Below, piece after piece: positions 49,942-61,063 of a stretch of 64,000 nt of DNA (positions within the stretch are counted from its first letter, which is position 1; each line of letters begins with the position of its first letter). The position numbers were made by a program, and so were the translations under genes. This DNA is from Argentina anserina (lineage: Eukaryota; Streptophyta; Magnoliopsida; Rosales; Rosaceae): positions 25,358,001-25,422,000 of the forward strand of contig NC_065877.1 of assembly GCF_933775445.1 (NCBI RefSeq), read 5' to 3'. The notes beneath the pieces are model-generated. The model was not told where the DNA came from, made no database searches, and saw nothing but the letters and a program-made list of their open reading frames with translations.

Positions 49942-50507
49942 TTACGCAACGAACAACTGCGGGTATCTTGTCTTCATATCCGACTGTAGCTCCCAAGAGG
50001 CATCACCCTCATCATGGTGATTCCACAACACTTTAACTAACTCTACCTCCTTCTTACGAAGCTTCTTTGTGGATCTATCCAAAATACGAACCGGCTCAAT
50101 AACAAAGGTGGCATTCTCCCTCACCTCTATGGAGTTGTGATCAATCACATGTGACTCATCTGGTATACTTCCTCAACATGGAAATGTGGAATACGTTGTG
50201 GACGCCAGACATTCTCATATGTAAAGCTAGTCGATAGGCCAGATCTCCTACCTTCTCAAGAATCCCAAAGGCCCAACATACCTCGGAGCTAACTTTCATT
50301 TCTAGCCAAATCTCACTACACCCTTCATGGGAGAGACTTTTAGGAATACATGGTCGCCAATCTTGAACTCGAAATGTCTCATCTTTAAGTCTGCATAGCT
50401 CTTCTGTCTACTCTGTGCTGTTCGGATCCTATCTCGAATAATCGAGATCTTCTCCGAGGTTTCTGAACCACCTCAGGACCCATTAGTGCTTCATCACCAA
50501 CTTCATC
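49942..50507 (-). pseudogene. Integrase C-terminus and chromodomain remnant of element C
   Basis: The clean end (49942-50148) reads [33 protein letters not shown] and [11 protein letters not shown], like element A. Upstream to 50507 the match to A continues with frame changes, then stops abruptly at ACCAACTTC. Confidence 0.85.
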
Positions 50508-53284
50508 TTCTCCTTCTATCTCTGTGACAACACAGAGAGCACTGCTCTCTTCATTTATCTTCCACCAAAACAGAAGAGGTAGACCACCACCACCACCTCT
50601 CTCTCAGCCTCACAACATTGCCGCTCCAGCGAGAACCAAACATGCAATCTCACCATCGTGTTCTCCACTTCAATCTGTATCTGGTGATGCCCCTTGTTCA
50701 TGGCTTCAACTCAATTTAAGCTTCAAACAAAAACACAACAACTTGAGCTTCCATGGAATTCAACCAGAAATTAGAGCTCCGGCGAGCCTCTAACTGATAA
50801 AGCGTTAATTAAAACGTCTATAATAAACCTTGTAAAACATCATCATTAGTATAGAATAAGCAGGGATCGTTCTTTCTGGGGAATTGAAGGGAACTCTATA
50901 CTTTTAGTGTTAACAAATAATGAGGGGTTTGAGATTTATTATTAACTACTAAAATAAAACATAAATTACTATTTACATGATCGACTTCTCTTTAACAAAC
51001 TTAAACTAAATTTACCATTACACCACATAATTACAAGTTCGAACCTATCATGCATTCTAATTCGAACAATTACATACTTTTTAGACACCAATACAATTAG
51101 AGCCTTAGGGGATCATCTAATCATGCAAGATTTCAATTAACATTTAGATTGACTTAGGGCCTAATCTAAATTTGCATGCAATCGAATTCAATAACACTTA
51201 GAGTAGAAATCAAACAAGATTACATTTAAGCACCAAATCTTTGTTAGAGACATGTTTCATGTGTAGCGTCACCCACCATGGTTTCACATGCAAATTTCCA
51301 GAATTTTTTACCACTTTTAATCAACACAAACCGAACCTACTTAGGGCATGATTCGATATGTGTCAATATGGTTGATGAATCTAGCACTCAAACACAATCT
51401 TAGGGACTGCATCCAAGCACTAAATTCATATGCACATATCTGAAAATTATCTAAAAGTATGAGAAAGATGATTATAACACAACAATAGAAATAAAAACTT
51501 CAATAATTATAAGAACATAAATTCGGTATAGTCTAAAAAAAATATCAAATACAATCTGAAAATTCTAAAACAAATACAAAACCAATATTTCCACATAAAT
51601 AACAACTTACAATCTTCATAGACAAAGAATTGTAGATGTTACAAATAGACGAAGCCATGGAGATGAGTTGCGAGAATCACACGTTGTAGGAACCTTGGAG
51701 GTGTGTCTTCAATAGTGAAACTCGGTGGAGATGATGATAGTTTTGGGGTGGACGGGTTGGCTAATTTGTGAGGGAAATTTATGGTGGTGTTTTGGTAGAG
51801 TTTTGGCTCTTGAATGCTAATGAGAAGTCTTCTTATTTGAGAGATGAAGCCATGTATATATAGAGGAAAGAATGAGGATAGTTGCATCTTTCCTCATATT
51901 ATAATGCAATGTTTTAATCCCTTAAATCATGTCATGTTTTGTTCCCTAAAACATGCCATACTTTAATCCCTAAAACATGCCATGTTTTATGCCTTTAATG
52001 ATCATCTTCTATTTAATTGTTGCATGATTTGGCTCCATCTATTTTTCTTTAATTATCTCTTCAATCAAATTTGAAAATAAGAAAACAAAATCATAAGTAA
52101 GAGATAATTAGTTTCAAAACCTAACAAGGATTCTTAGTCAAACTAGGACTTTAGACCAATTATGCGTTTTTAACTCATGTAAGTACAAAAAAATGCATCC
52201 AATACCGCCCAAGACTCTTACTACGACTCAATGACTCAGTAGTACAACAATAAGGGTTAAGCAAAGTACAAATTGAGGTAAAAACATGTTAAGAACGTCG
52301 CAAGGCAGGACTCGGAATTGAAATTATTATTGATGCATTAAATGCTTGCGAAAAACCCGAGACTATACAACTTTTAAAATAGGATTGTTTAGAATGTTAT
52401 AGACCTGAGAGTAATGGGGTTCTGGGATACCGGTCCAGGACCCCTCGGTGTCGAAACCGTAAAACCTCCGGAGGGGCAATGCCTTGTTACTATTCCACCT
52501 TGTGCGCTCTTCATTTATTTTAGGGTGTTGTCTTAAATGGACACTCTCACTCCCTTATTGTTTTTAGCAATAAGGGCGGTTGGCATCAACTTAAGAAGTG
52601 ACTCGTTCGCCTCTTAGTCGTTAGGATCGATCATGCATTCCATTATATATATATATATATTACAATCCTATGAAAATGCGCCTACTCATTTAGCATGATG
52701 TATTTATTAAATTTGCATTGTTTTGAAAAGATTTTTCTACAGATATCCAAATAACCTACCCTCAAATGTTTTATAAAACCTTATCTCTTTACCCGGTTTT
52801 AGTTTTCAAACTCATAGGTGGGCTGGCCTCTATTGGGAAAGCGAGGACGACACTCACCCCTACTAAAATGTCATTTGCAGGTCTTATTGGTAATTCATGG
52901 AGCTAAGAGTCTTAGAAAGATTCAGCCGAGTCCATTGGTCATTCCTCACATGTTTCTCTGTAATTGTTAAGCATTATTCTATTTTGTATCTCCGAGGTTG
53001 CTTAGAATATTTAGTCACCTTTTAACTTGTTATTTTTACTTGGGTTGTTGTATTTTGTTAAATTTGGGCCGGTGACACTTCACCATCTTCCAAATCTCGT
53101 TTGTAAACTCTGTAACTTGTAGAATTCGCGAAAATGTTTACAATTGTTTGTTTCATTTATCTTCCCTGTCCAAAAATTTTATTCAGAGATTTTTCATCAT
53201 CTTATTGAGTGTAATACTTGAATTACGCTTGCTAATCGTTAAATTATCTCAAATAGACTGCTTGCATTCCCTTCCGGGATGTGA
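50508..53284 (+). mobile_element. Unclassified 2.78-kb segment replacing part of the element C pol
   Basis: Both borders are sharp against element A: the left side matches A near 7012 and the right side near 8848, so about 1.8 kb of pol was lost. The segment ends CCGGGATGTGACA, like the end of an LTR. It holds an unrecognised Pro/Ser-rich frame (50524-50793), short CATGTTTTAATCCCT-type repeats (51905-51995), an (AT)n run near 52645 and no enzyme motif. A non-autonomous LTR element is a guess. Confidence 0.55.
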
Positions 53285-54300
53285 CAATAAAGACAGCAGG
53301 TGCATTTGTCAGACCAAAGGGCATGACAACAAACTTATAGTTTCCATACTTGGTGCTGAAAGCCGTCTTTGAGATATCTTCTTCCTTCACCCTGAGTTGA
53401 TGGTAACCGGATCTCAAATCAATCTTAGAAAATACAGACGCCCCTCTAAGCTGATCGAACAAGTCATCAATCCTAGGCAAAAGATACATATTCTTGATGG
53501 TCACCTTATTCAATTCCCTGTAGTCCACACATAACCGCAGAGAACCATCTTTCTTTTTCACGAACAACACCAGTGCATCCCAATGTGAGACACTAGGTCT
53601 AATGAACCCTTGGTCCAATATTTCATCTATTTGCACCTTCAACTCTTTAAGCTTGTTCTGCCCCACTCTATAAGGCGGCTTTGACACTGGTGCCGTACCG
53701 GGTACTACATCTATGTAGAAATCCATAACTCTGCGAGGTGGGAACCCTGGTATCTTATGGAACACCTCACTATACTCAGATACTACAACAATGTCTGCAA
53801 TAGTTACTTTCTGCTCTACAGATTCCACATGTGCCAAGACTCCTACTCTCATGACATTATCTAACTTGAGGCAACGATAACGAAAATCTGGTTCTCCGTA
53901 ACTATGGAAAAACACTACCATGTCAAAGCAATCTATCAATGAATGATGTGGTCTCAACCAATCAATTTCTAAGATCACATCATAGGTGTGGTCCGGAATC
54001 ACTATCAAAGAAGCAGAGAATTCTCTACCTCCGATCACAATAGGACAAGCCTTGCAGATTGTCTTCAGTTCAAGAGATACTCCAAGAGGTGAAGTGACAC
54101 ATAAAGAGTTTCCAAGAGATGTAGGAATCATACCTAACATCTCCACTACCGAACTAGCAATAAAAGAATGCAATGCTCTTGTATCAAATAGTACTCTAGC
54201 AAGGTAGTCAAAAATAGATAAGGTACCTTCCACTCTTGTATCTCGCTGACCTACTGCAAACACTCTAGCTTGGCCCGCATGTAACTGTCTCTGCTGATGT
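53285..54300 (-). pseudogene. Protease and N-terminal RT fragment of element C
   Basis: The open frame from 54263 matches element A residue by residue from the protease to RT. The catalytic DTGASHSF is DTRALHSF here, so the protease is dead. RT runs through [15 protein letters not shown] and [14 protein letters not shown] to [12 protein letters not shown] and is then cut by the foreign segment, before the catalytic DD motif. Confidence 0.9.
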
Positions 54301-54951
54301 TCATGTTTACCCTACTGAGGTCGGGTACAGTGTCTAGCCATATGTCTTACTAGCCCACACTTAAAGCAGCTCGCCTTTCTCGGTTTCGGACAAGTTGTGG
54401 CGTAGTGACCCATTTCATTGCAAACGAAACACCTTACTGATGCTAACTGCCTAACAGGTGCAACCCTAACAGATGGAGATGCCGCCTTAGCTGGAGTCTG
54501 GTAATAGGTCCTCGGCCTCTTCCAAGATCCACCTTTCGGTCCCGCAGACCCGCTGCCACATCTCCTCCTCGAGTCTTATTCGCATGTTCCAAATTCAGGG
54601 CACTCTCATACATCAGCTCCTTGGTAGACAGACAAAGTGCCGATATGATGGTCTTGTACTCTTGCTTAAGTCCCCGTTCTGGGCTAAGGAGGTCACACCC
54701 ATTGGCCTGACAAACCGATACAACTGTGTAAAACGGGTCTCATACTCCCTGACAGTCATATCTCCCAATACTAGATCAAGGGACTCAAGTTCTAATTCCT
54801 CCTACACTATAGTGGGAAGTACTTTTCTCAAAAGAGTGCCACAAAACCCTCCCAAGTCATAGTGGACACATACACAGTCCGTCTTGTACTATTCCACCAA
54901 GTCATAGCATCATCCTTTAAGAAGAATGTGGCTATCATCCTCTACATTCAT
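54301..54951 (-). pseudogene. gag remnant of element C
   Basis: The CCHC region and gag core of A are recognisable with stops and frame changes. The likely ATG is at 54951, but after a few codons the text jumps to LLKDDA-like sequence, so about 100 N-terminal residues are missing. Confidence 0.8.
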
Positions 54952-55228
54952 CACCTTGAAACATTTAAACACTTAATCAATACATGTAAAGTCTTAAACC
55001 TAAATAAAATAGATCCAACATATATTAACTAAGATATTTAGAGAGAATGTGAATCATCGAAGTATTATCACAACACTTCTATTTAGAGGACCAAACCTTA
55101 TGGTGTGGCTCCTAACACTCTTGCGTACCCAACGACATATCAATACCGAAGAGCATGTGATTGGGGTCCGCTGCAGTCGAGCCATCGCTCCTAGATAATA
55201 TCGATAAATCACCAATTACGCAACCTAT

Positions 55229-55240
55229 GCTCTGATACCA
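55229..55240 (-). other. Primer binding site of element C (tRNA-iMet)
   Basis: TGGTATCAGAGC on the minus strand, two bases from the right LTR. Confidence 0.9.
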
Positions 55241-55242
55241 AC

Positions 55243-57490
55243 TGTCACAAGTCACTTCCTTTCTTTTTGTCCAAGTTACTCTCAAATACCCATGGATTCG
55301 TTGTTTGCTTACTGGCTTCATATAATTCAGAAAACACCAGTACTTCAAAAAAGGGGGGGGGTTCGCTTTATGGTAAAAAATTCATTCATACCCCGAAATT
55401 TTAAGTGAAACTCGAAATCAAAGCCATGAAAAACTCTAAAACAATCTCAAATATATTGAAATCATCTTATAGTCACAGTGTATTGTAACTGAGTTCATTG
55501 TACGTCTCAGTCGATTTGATTATTACAAAACAAGTTTATAATTCAAGTATTATAACAAATGAGAATGTAAAATCCTCAGCACAAATAGAAATAATGAACT
55601 TCGAAAATCTTCAGAGTAGCCCATCAATTCTGCTATTCCACACCTGCAAAACTATCCCCTACACTATCGAATAGGTGCACCGGGATTATAAACACAAACC
55701 CGGTAAGCTTTTCAGCTCGTATGTGTAAATCAACAGTATAACACACATAGTATACAAAAGAAAATACATATGACATTTAAATATAAATGAACTCATAAGA
55801 CACATGACGGCCCATCTGGATGCGAAAAATATCTGAAAATATGTGTACTCATGAGACATTGGGCAACCCATATGTTTACCCAAATTACATTTATAATACG
55901 GGTACTCATGAGACCCAGGTACTCATATGTTACCCCTCGTGCAGTACGCCGTCAGATACTGGGCAACCCATCTATTACCCAATATCACCAAAATATGGAT
56001 ACTCATGAGACCTAGGTAACCCATTTGTTATCCCTCATGCAGTACATCGGCAGACAGACTAGAGCTCTAACTGAATCGTAACTATCACTCGACAAAAGCT
56101 TGGTTTCGATACTGCCAACAGGTCCAAAGACAGAAAAACATTTCAACAAAACTCAAAGTTAAAACCATGTACAATAACAATCCACGTATATTATTGTACA
56201 ACAACCAAGTGACTTTTGCTCAAATAAATATATATAGTTGCCACAGTAAAACTCATTTTGAAATAAGAACATGACAATAGATAATATAGAAACTCATATA
56301 TATATATGTATCGTATTTACCATTTATACACATACACAACCCACTATATCATATACATGTTATAGTTTGTTTTTTTAAATAAAACGTAAATATGAGTCAC
56401 CGCCAATGGTGTACTCGTCATAGTGAGATTTACTTACCTTATTTTCTTGAGTGTAATTTTTACAATACCGAAAGCAAATCCTTCACTTGTTGTGTCGGTC
56501 ACCTAGTTGTATAATAAACTGGTTAGAAACGTTACATAAAACCTCAGAGGCTGAATCAGTACCACTGTTGACTGTTCAGCAAATTACGGTTTTTACGTCA
56601 TTACTATTCATGTAAATACTATTCACGTATTAATGTTCACAATGTATTGTTCATTATAATTACTGTTCACGTAAATACTAAACACCGATTTACTATTCAG
56701 AAATTACTTTTACAATTACTGCTCAGAAATTACTTCCACAATTTACCGTGTCGAAATTTTTTTTACACTTTACTGTACATAAATTAAGTTTTACAAAATT
56801 TACTGTTCACACGCCGCCGCTCGTGGAGCTCACGCGCCACCCACAGTAGCAGCATGTGGGGCTCACGCGCCAACCACAGTTGCAGCTAGATTCAAGCCTC
56901 ATCGCCGGTGGAATTGCAGTCGTGTTTCGTTGGCGCTGCTGGAGTTCCACCAGGGGTGCGTCACCGTCACCACCGATCAACGCTTCGTGGCCGTGCGATT
57001 CCAACAATACCGGCGGTGTCGTGCACGGTAGCATGTAGAGGGAGATCGCCGGAGAGAGAGGTGAGGCGACAAGAGAGATTCAAGGGGAGGAGAGAGAGGG
57101 GATGCGGGGTGAGAGAGAAAGTTTCCTGTTTTGGAAACTAGGGTTTTCCAAAAATCTCCTTTTATACAATTTCGAAAATCGGAAACCAACTTCCGTCGAT
57201 AATAACTTCCACTTACAACGTCCGATTAAGGTCCAGGACGTGTCCACGAATTCGTATCGACGAGCTCTTCAATTTTCGTGAATGAAGTTTTCGGAGACAA
57301 GTGACGAAATAAAAATCAACTCTGAAGTCACATAAACGTAACGTTTTTCCAATTTGAATTTCCAAAGTCGGTTTCGTTTCGTTTCGTTTGATATTGACGA
57401 TAGAACGAAAAATGTGATTTTAATCAATTTCCAAGTGTAATAACTTACATGATTTTATACGAAGCCAACCCGAAAATTTGGTGTATTACA
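55243..57490 (-). repeat. 5' LTR of element C
   Basis: It is 2,248 bp. A piece of about 140 bp (about 55251-55389) lies seven to eight bases inside the LTR edge, splitting TGTCACA from ACCCCGAAATTTT. Also present are the hairpin (55679-55684 with 55699-55704), CATGAGTACC repeats (55800-56040), a putative 65-nt microexon (56438-56502) and TATAAAAGG at 57158-57166. Confidence 0.88.
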
Positions 57491-58144
57491 AGTGTTCACG
57501 AGACAAACTTGTACATCTGAGACTCCATCAGGTACAAAATGTATTAGCTCCTTGTTGATATCTGTGGATGCACCATCAAAACTCACTGCATCCCACAAAT
57601 TAGCACCAAAATGTAGTTCAAATTCTGGAAATTTATCTTGACCATCATAGTTGCCATAGAAGAAACATGCTCGGATCAAATACTTGGTGCGACTAGTAAC
57701 GTTTATTTTGTAGCAGTTCCTTATCCCTTGGGGAAACATCCTTAAAGACTCATATGGCTACTGCTTCATATCTCTGTATTCAGGAAATACCAACTTAATT
57801 TCACCAGTGTCAATGAAGTCGGCATCTGAAATATACTTAATGCCTGTTGTTCTTCAACATAGCTCGAATTTTCTGCCGGGAGTCCACAATCTATGCTTAT
57901 GAACCCTGACATATGGATCATCTCTGTGTTATCTATAAGACATTAAGAGAGGCCTAGCTTTGGCCTGCATCAAATATAAATGAACGTATATATACTATAA
58001 ATTTTGTTGACAACCAACATTTTCCTAATTACGGAAAATCATACCTGATTGATCCTGGGCATGAACGAGAAGCTTAACATTAAGAGCAAAACCACCGAGC
58101 AGTATAGCTGCAAAGACCAACAAATGCTTCAATGATCTCCACAT
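57491..58144 (-). pseudogene. Malectin-like LRR receptor kinase pseudogene, exon 1 and start of exon 2
   Basis: Exon 1 (58144-58045) codes for a signal peptide MWRSLKHLLVFAAILLGGFA and ends QDQSG with donor GTATG, the same phase as in the intact gene. Exon 2 starts at 57905 (GFISIDCGLPAENSSY). A missing base near 57855 shifts the frame, and a TAG near 57758 stops it before [14 protein letters not shown]. The remaining part reads well through YGNYDGQDKFPEFELHFGAN to VCLVNT, where element C enters. With one frameshift, one nonsense codon and two insertions, no receptor can be made. It is a tandem paralog of the gene at 24917-29279. Confidence 0.92.
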
Positions 58145-58633
58145 CCTTGACTACACTTGGTGCAAAACTAGAAGCAAATAAAGGAAGAGCTACTTATATG
58201 GTCAGTGGATATCATATCAGTAATTCAGTATATTGAAGCAAAAATTTATGCATCACATCTACATGCCTTTCTTGACATTGGCCACGACGTTGTTGGCTCA
58301 AGTGTTTGAAACCAGATTACATTTCCAAGTCAAAGGATTTTATATCCAGGAAAGATCAGTAAGCAATAATCATGATCAACAGATCCACATTTGACAGTCT
58401 GCATTGGAACTACAGACTGTGTACAGAAAAGTCAAGCTACATATATTAGTACATTCATCCAGAAATACATAAAGAAACAGATATAGCTAATTCATGATCG
58501 AATTAGGTATCGTGATCTTTGGCCAATTATTCAATGAAACATTCCCTAAACAAGACAATTGACCTTGCTGGAATAAGAGCACATGCAATTTGCTACTAAG
58601 CTATCAAGCTAGCTGAAGACCTTCTCAACCAAC
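58145..58633. other. Upstream flank of the receptor kinase pseudogene
   Basis: This is the former promoter region. No clear TATA box or other gene was seen. It ends where the element E leader begins. Confidence 0.45.
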
Positions 58634-60693
58634 ATGTCCTCGGCCCTTATCCGAATTCATCACCTTCAAACAATGAAACACTTAGTCAATATATGTGAAG
58701 TCTCGAATTCAACAAAATAGGTCCAATAGATATCAACATGAAATTTTAGAATAAGGTAATCATCGAAATATCATCACGATACTCCCTAAAGGACCAAACC
58801 ATAAGGTATGGCTCCTAACACTCTCGCGTACCCGGCGCCGTATCAATACCAAGGAGCATATGATGGGTGCCCGCTGCACTCGGATCATCGGTCCCAGATG
58901 ATATTGATAATCGCCAAATACGCACTTAGGCTCTGATACCACCTGTCACGACCTCAAAATTTCGAGTATGAAACTCTAATTTTGAAGTCATGAAAAACGC
59001 TAAAACAAATCTCAATAAATCAAAATCGTTTTAAGGTCACAGTGGATCATTACTGAGTTCTCAATACAACTCAGACAAACCAATTATTACAAACCAACTT
59101 TATAATTCATCATTACATCAAATGGAAATGTAACAATCCTCACAAATTCTCACACAAATCCACAATAAATCATCACCACAAGATGGAAAATGAACGACTT
59201 CGAATCTTCAGAGTTGTCTTTCGATTTCCACTAATCGACACCTGCGGAATTATCCCTTACACCATCGAATAGGTGCACCGGGATTGTAAACACAAATCCG
59301 GTAAACTTTACAGCTCGTATGAGTAAAAATATCAATAAAACTCGCATATCACCATATACAAAAATCCTCAAAAACATCAATTATAAATGCATTCATGAGT
59401 CAATGGACGGCCCATCTGTTAGTCCATAAATATGAAAATGAAAGTGCTCATGAGATTTTGGGCAACCCCTTTGTTTACCCAAATGCATTTATAACACGGG
59501 TACTCATGAGCGCTAGTACACCTCTGTTACCCCTCATGTAGTACACCGCCGACATTGGGCAACCTCCGGCTACCTAACATCCAAAAATATGAGTACTCAT
59601 GAGCCGATAACCCATCTGTTACCTCACATGCAGTACTCCGACAGACAGACTAGAGCTTTAACTGTATCGTAACTTTCGCCCGGCCAAAGGCTAGGTTCAG
59701 ACATGCCAAACACGTCCGAAGACTGGTCCGAAGACATCAAATCAAGTCCGAAGAAAAAACTCGTCCGAAGACCAAACGTTTTAACAAACTGTTCACGCGC
59801 CGCCGCACGTGGCAGCGCGTGGGGTCCACGCGCCGAGCCTAAGGCCGGCGCGTAGCACGCCACCGCCGCCCCAAAACCCCTCCTTCTTTCCCCCTCCTCC
59901 TCCTCACGGCCTCATGCTTCCCCTAGACTACTCCACGCCCCCACACACGCCACTCAAAGCGACGGAGTCTCCCCCCCCCCTCTCTCTCCACTCCTCCCCC
60001 TCCAATCCACCACCAAAACTTCACAAAATCAACAAACAAACACACCAATCCATCACACATGCAAAACCCTTACCTCGACAAGCTAGAGAACCACCGGAGG
60101 TCGCCGGAGACGAAGCTCGACTGTGGCGATGGAAGCTCGCGGTCTCGGGTTGGAGCGCGAAGGCTCACGGCGGCGCGAGGAGGTGCGTCGACCTCGGGGT
60201 CAACTGCGGAGGGTCGCACGACACTTCCTGGGCCGGCAGTGAGAGTCACGGAGGCCGGAGTTCGTCAGATCGCGTCGGAGAAATTTCTGAAGGAGAGAGG
60301 GAGAGGTTTCAGGCAGAGAGAAGAGAGGGAGGCGGAAAGAGAGGCGAGAGAGGGGTTTCCAAATATGGAAACCCTAAACTGAAAATTTGCCTTTTATACT
60401 TCTGACGGTAATAACGTTCACGTCCGACATCTAATTCGAACGTGTGACGTGTCCACGAACTCGAATCGACGAGTTCTACAACTTTTGTGAAGGAAGTTTC
60501 CGCAAACGAGCGACGAAATAAAAGTCGACATTCACGTCGCGGAAACGTAACGTTTTTCTAAATAAACGTTACGAGAACATTTCCATTCTTGTTTCGTAAT
60601 GTCGCAAACAACCAAATTCATTTTAAATGAACTTCACAACTTTATATAATTCAAATCAAATCAAATATCGTTCCGAAAAATAAGGTTATTACA
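58634..60693 (-). mobile_element. Truncated gypsy element E: 5' LTR, primer site and leader only
   Basis: The right LTR (58944-60693, 1,750 bp) runs from TGTAATAACC to GAGGTCGTGACA in minus direction. The primer site TGGTATCAGAGCC is at 58929-58941. The leader and the first Gag codons (MNSDKGRG, ATG near 58664) match element A; then everything stops at 58634. The LTR has TATAAAAGG near 60392 and the hairpin with TCCGGT instead of CCCGGT, which still allows G-U pairing. The minisatellite and microexon are missing. Confidence 0.85.
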
Positions 60694-61063
60694 CCTCATC
60701 CGACGTGCCAAGCCAAACTGGGTCCGTTTCCTCCGTCGTTGCCGCCGCTTCAAGCTCTCCATCGCCGCGCCCCGAACTGGTGTCGACCAGGTTCAGCCCT
60801 TTTTAAGTCGCCGAGCTTCAAAATCACCACGGATCTGATTCGACCCGCCCGACCCAGTTTTTACTCAACCCGACCCGGCCCAATTTCGACCCGACCCGGC
60901 CAGTTTGACCCGACCCGGTCCAGATTAGACCCAGCCCGACCCAGATTTGATAGTCTTAGTTGTCAGTGCAGGTTCATTGAAAGTGCACGTGCACCCACGA
61001 CAGGTTTATATCAGTTTTTTGGTGTTTCTGCTGTATAATTCCTTATTTTTAATTTTCTTTTCA
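60694..61063 (+). other. 5' leader region of copia element F
   Basis: It contains CGACCCGACCCGG-type repeats (60840-60950). I could not define a left LTR or primer site, so the left end of F is uncertain. Confidence 0.4.

Larger units (their letters stand above)
48830..57490 (-). mobile_element. Damaged gypsy element C in receptor kinase exon 2
   Basis: The element is 8,661 bp in the minus direction. It has a short left LTR (48830-49898), a polypurine tract, a chromodomain remnant, foreign sequence in place of most of integrase, RNase H and distal RT, a protease-RT block, a broken gag, a primer site and the right LTR. The target duplication is perfect. It is the same wide family as element A, but its LTRs are diverged and shorter. 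Confidence 0.9.

Noticed and set aside
60739..61038. A host gene of 99 codons
   Set aside because: The frame arises from CGACCCGACCCGG repeats in the leader of copia element F.
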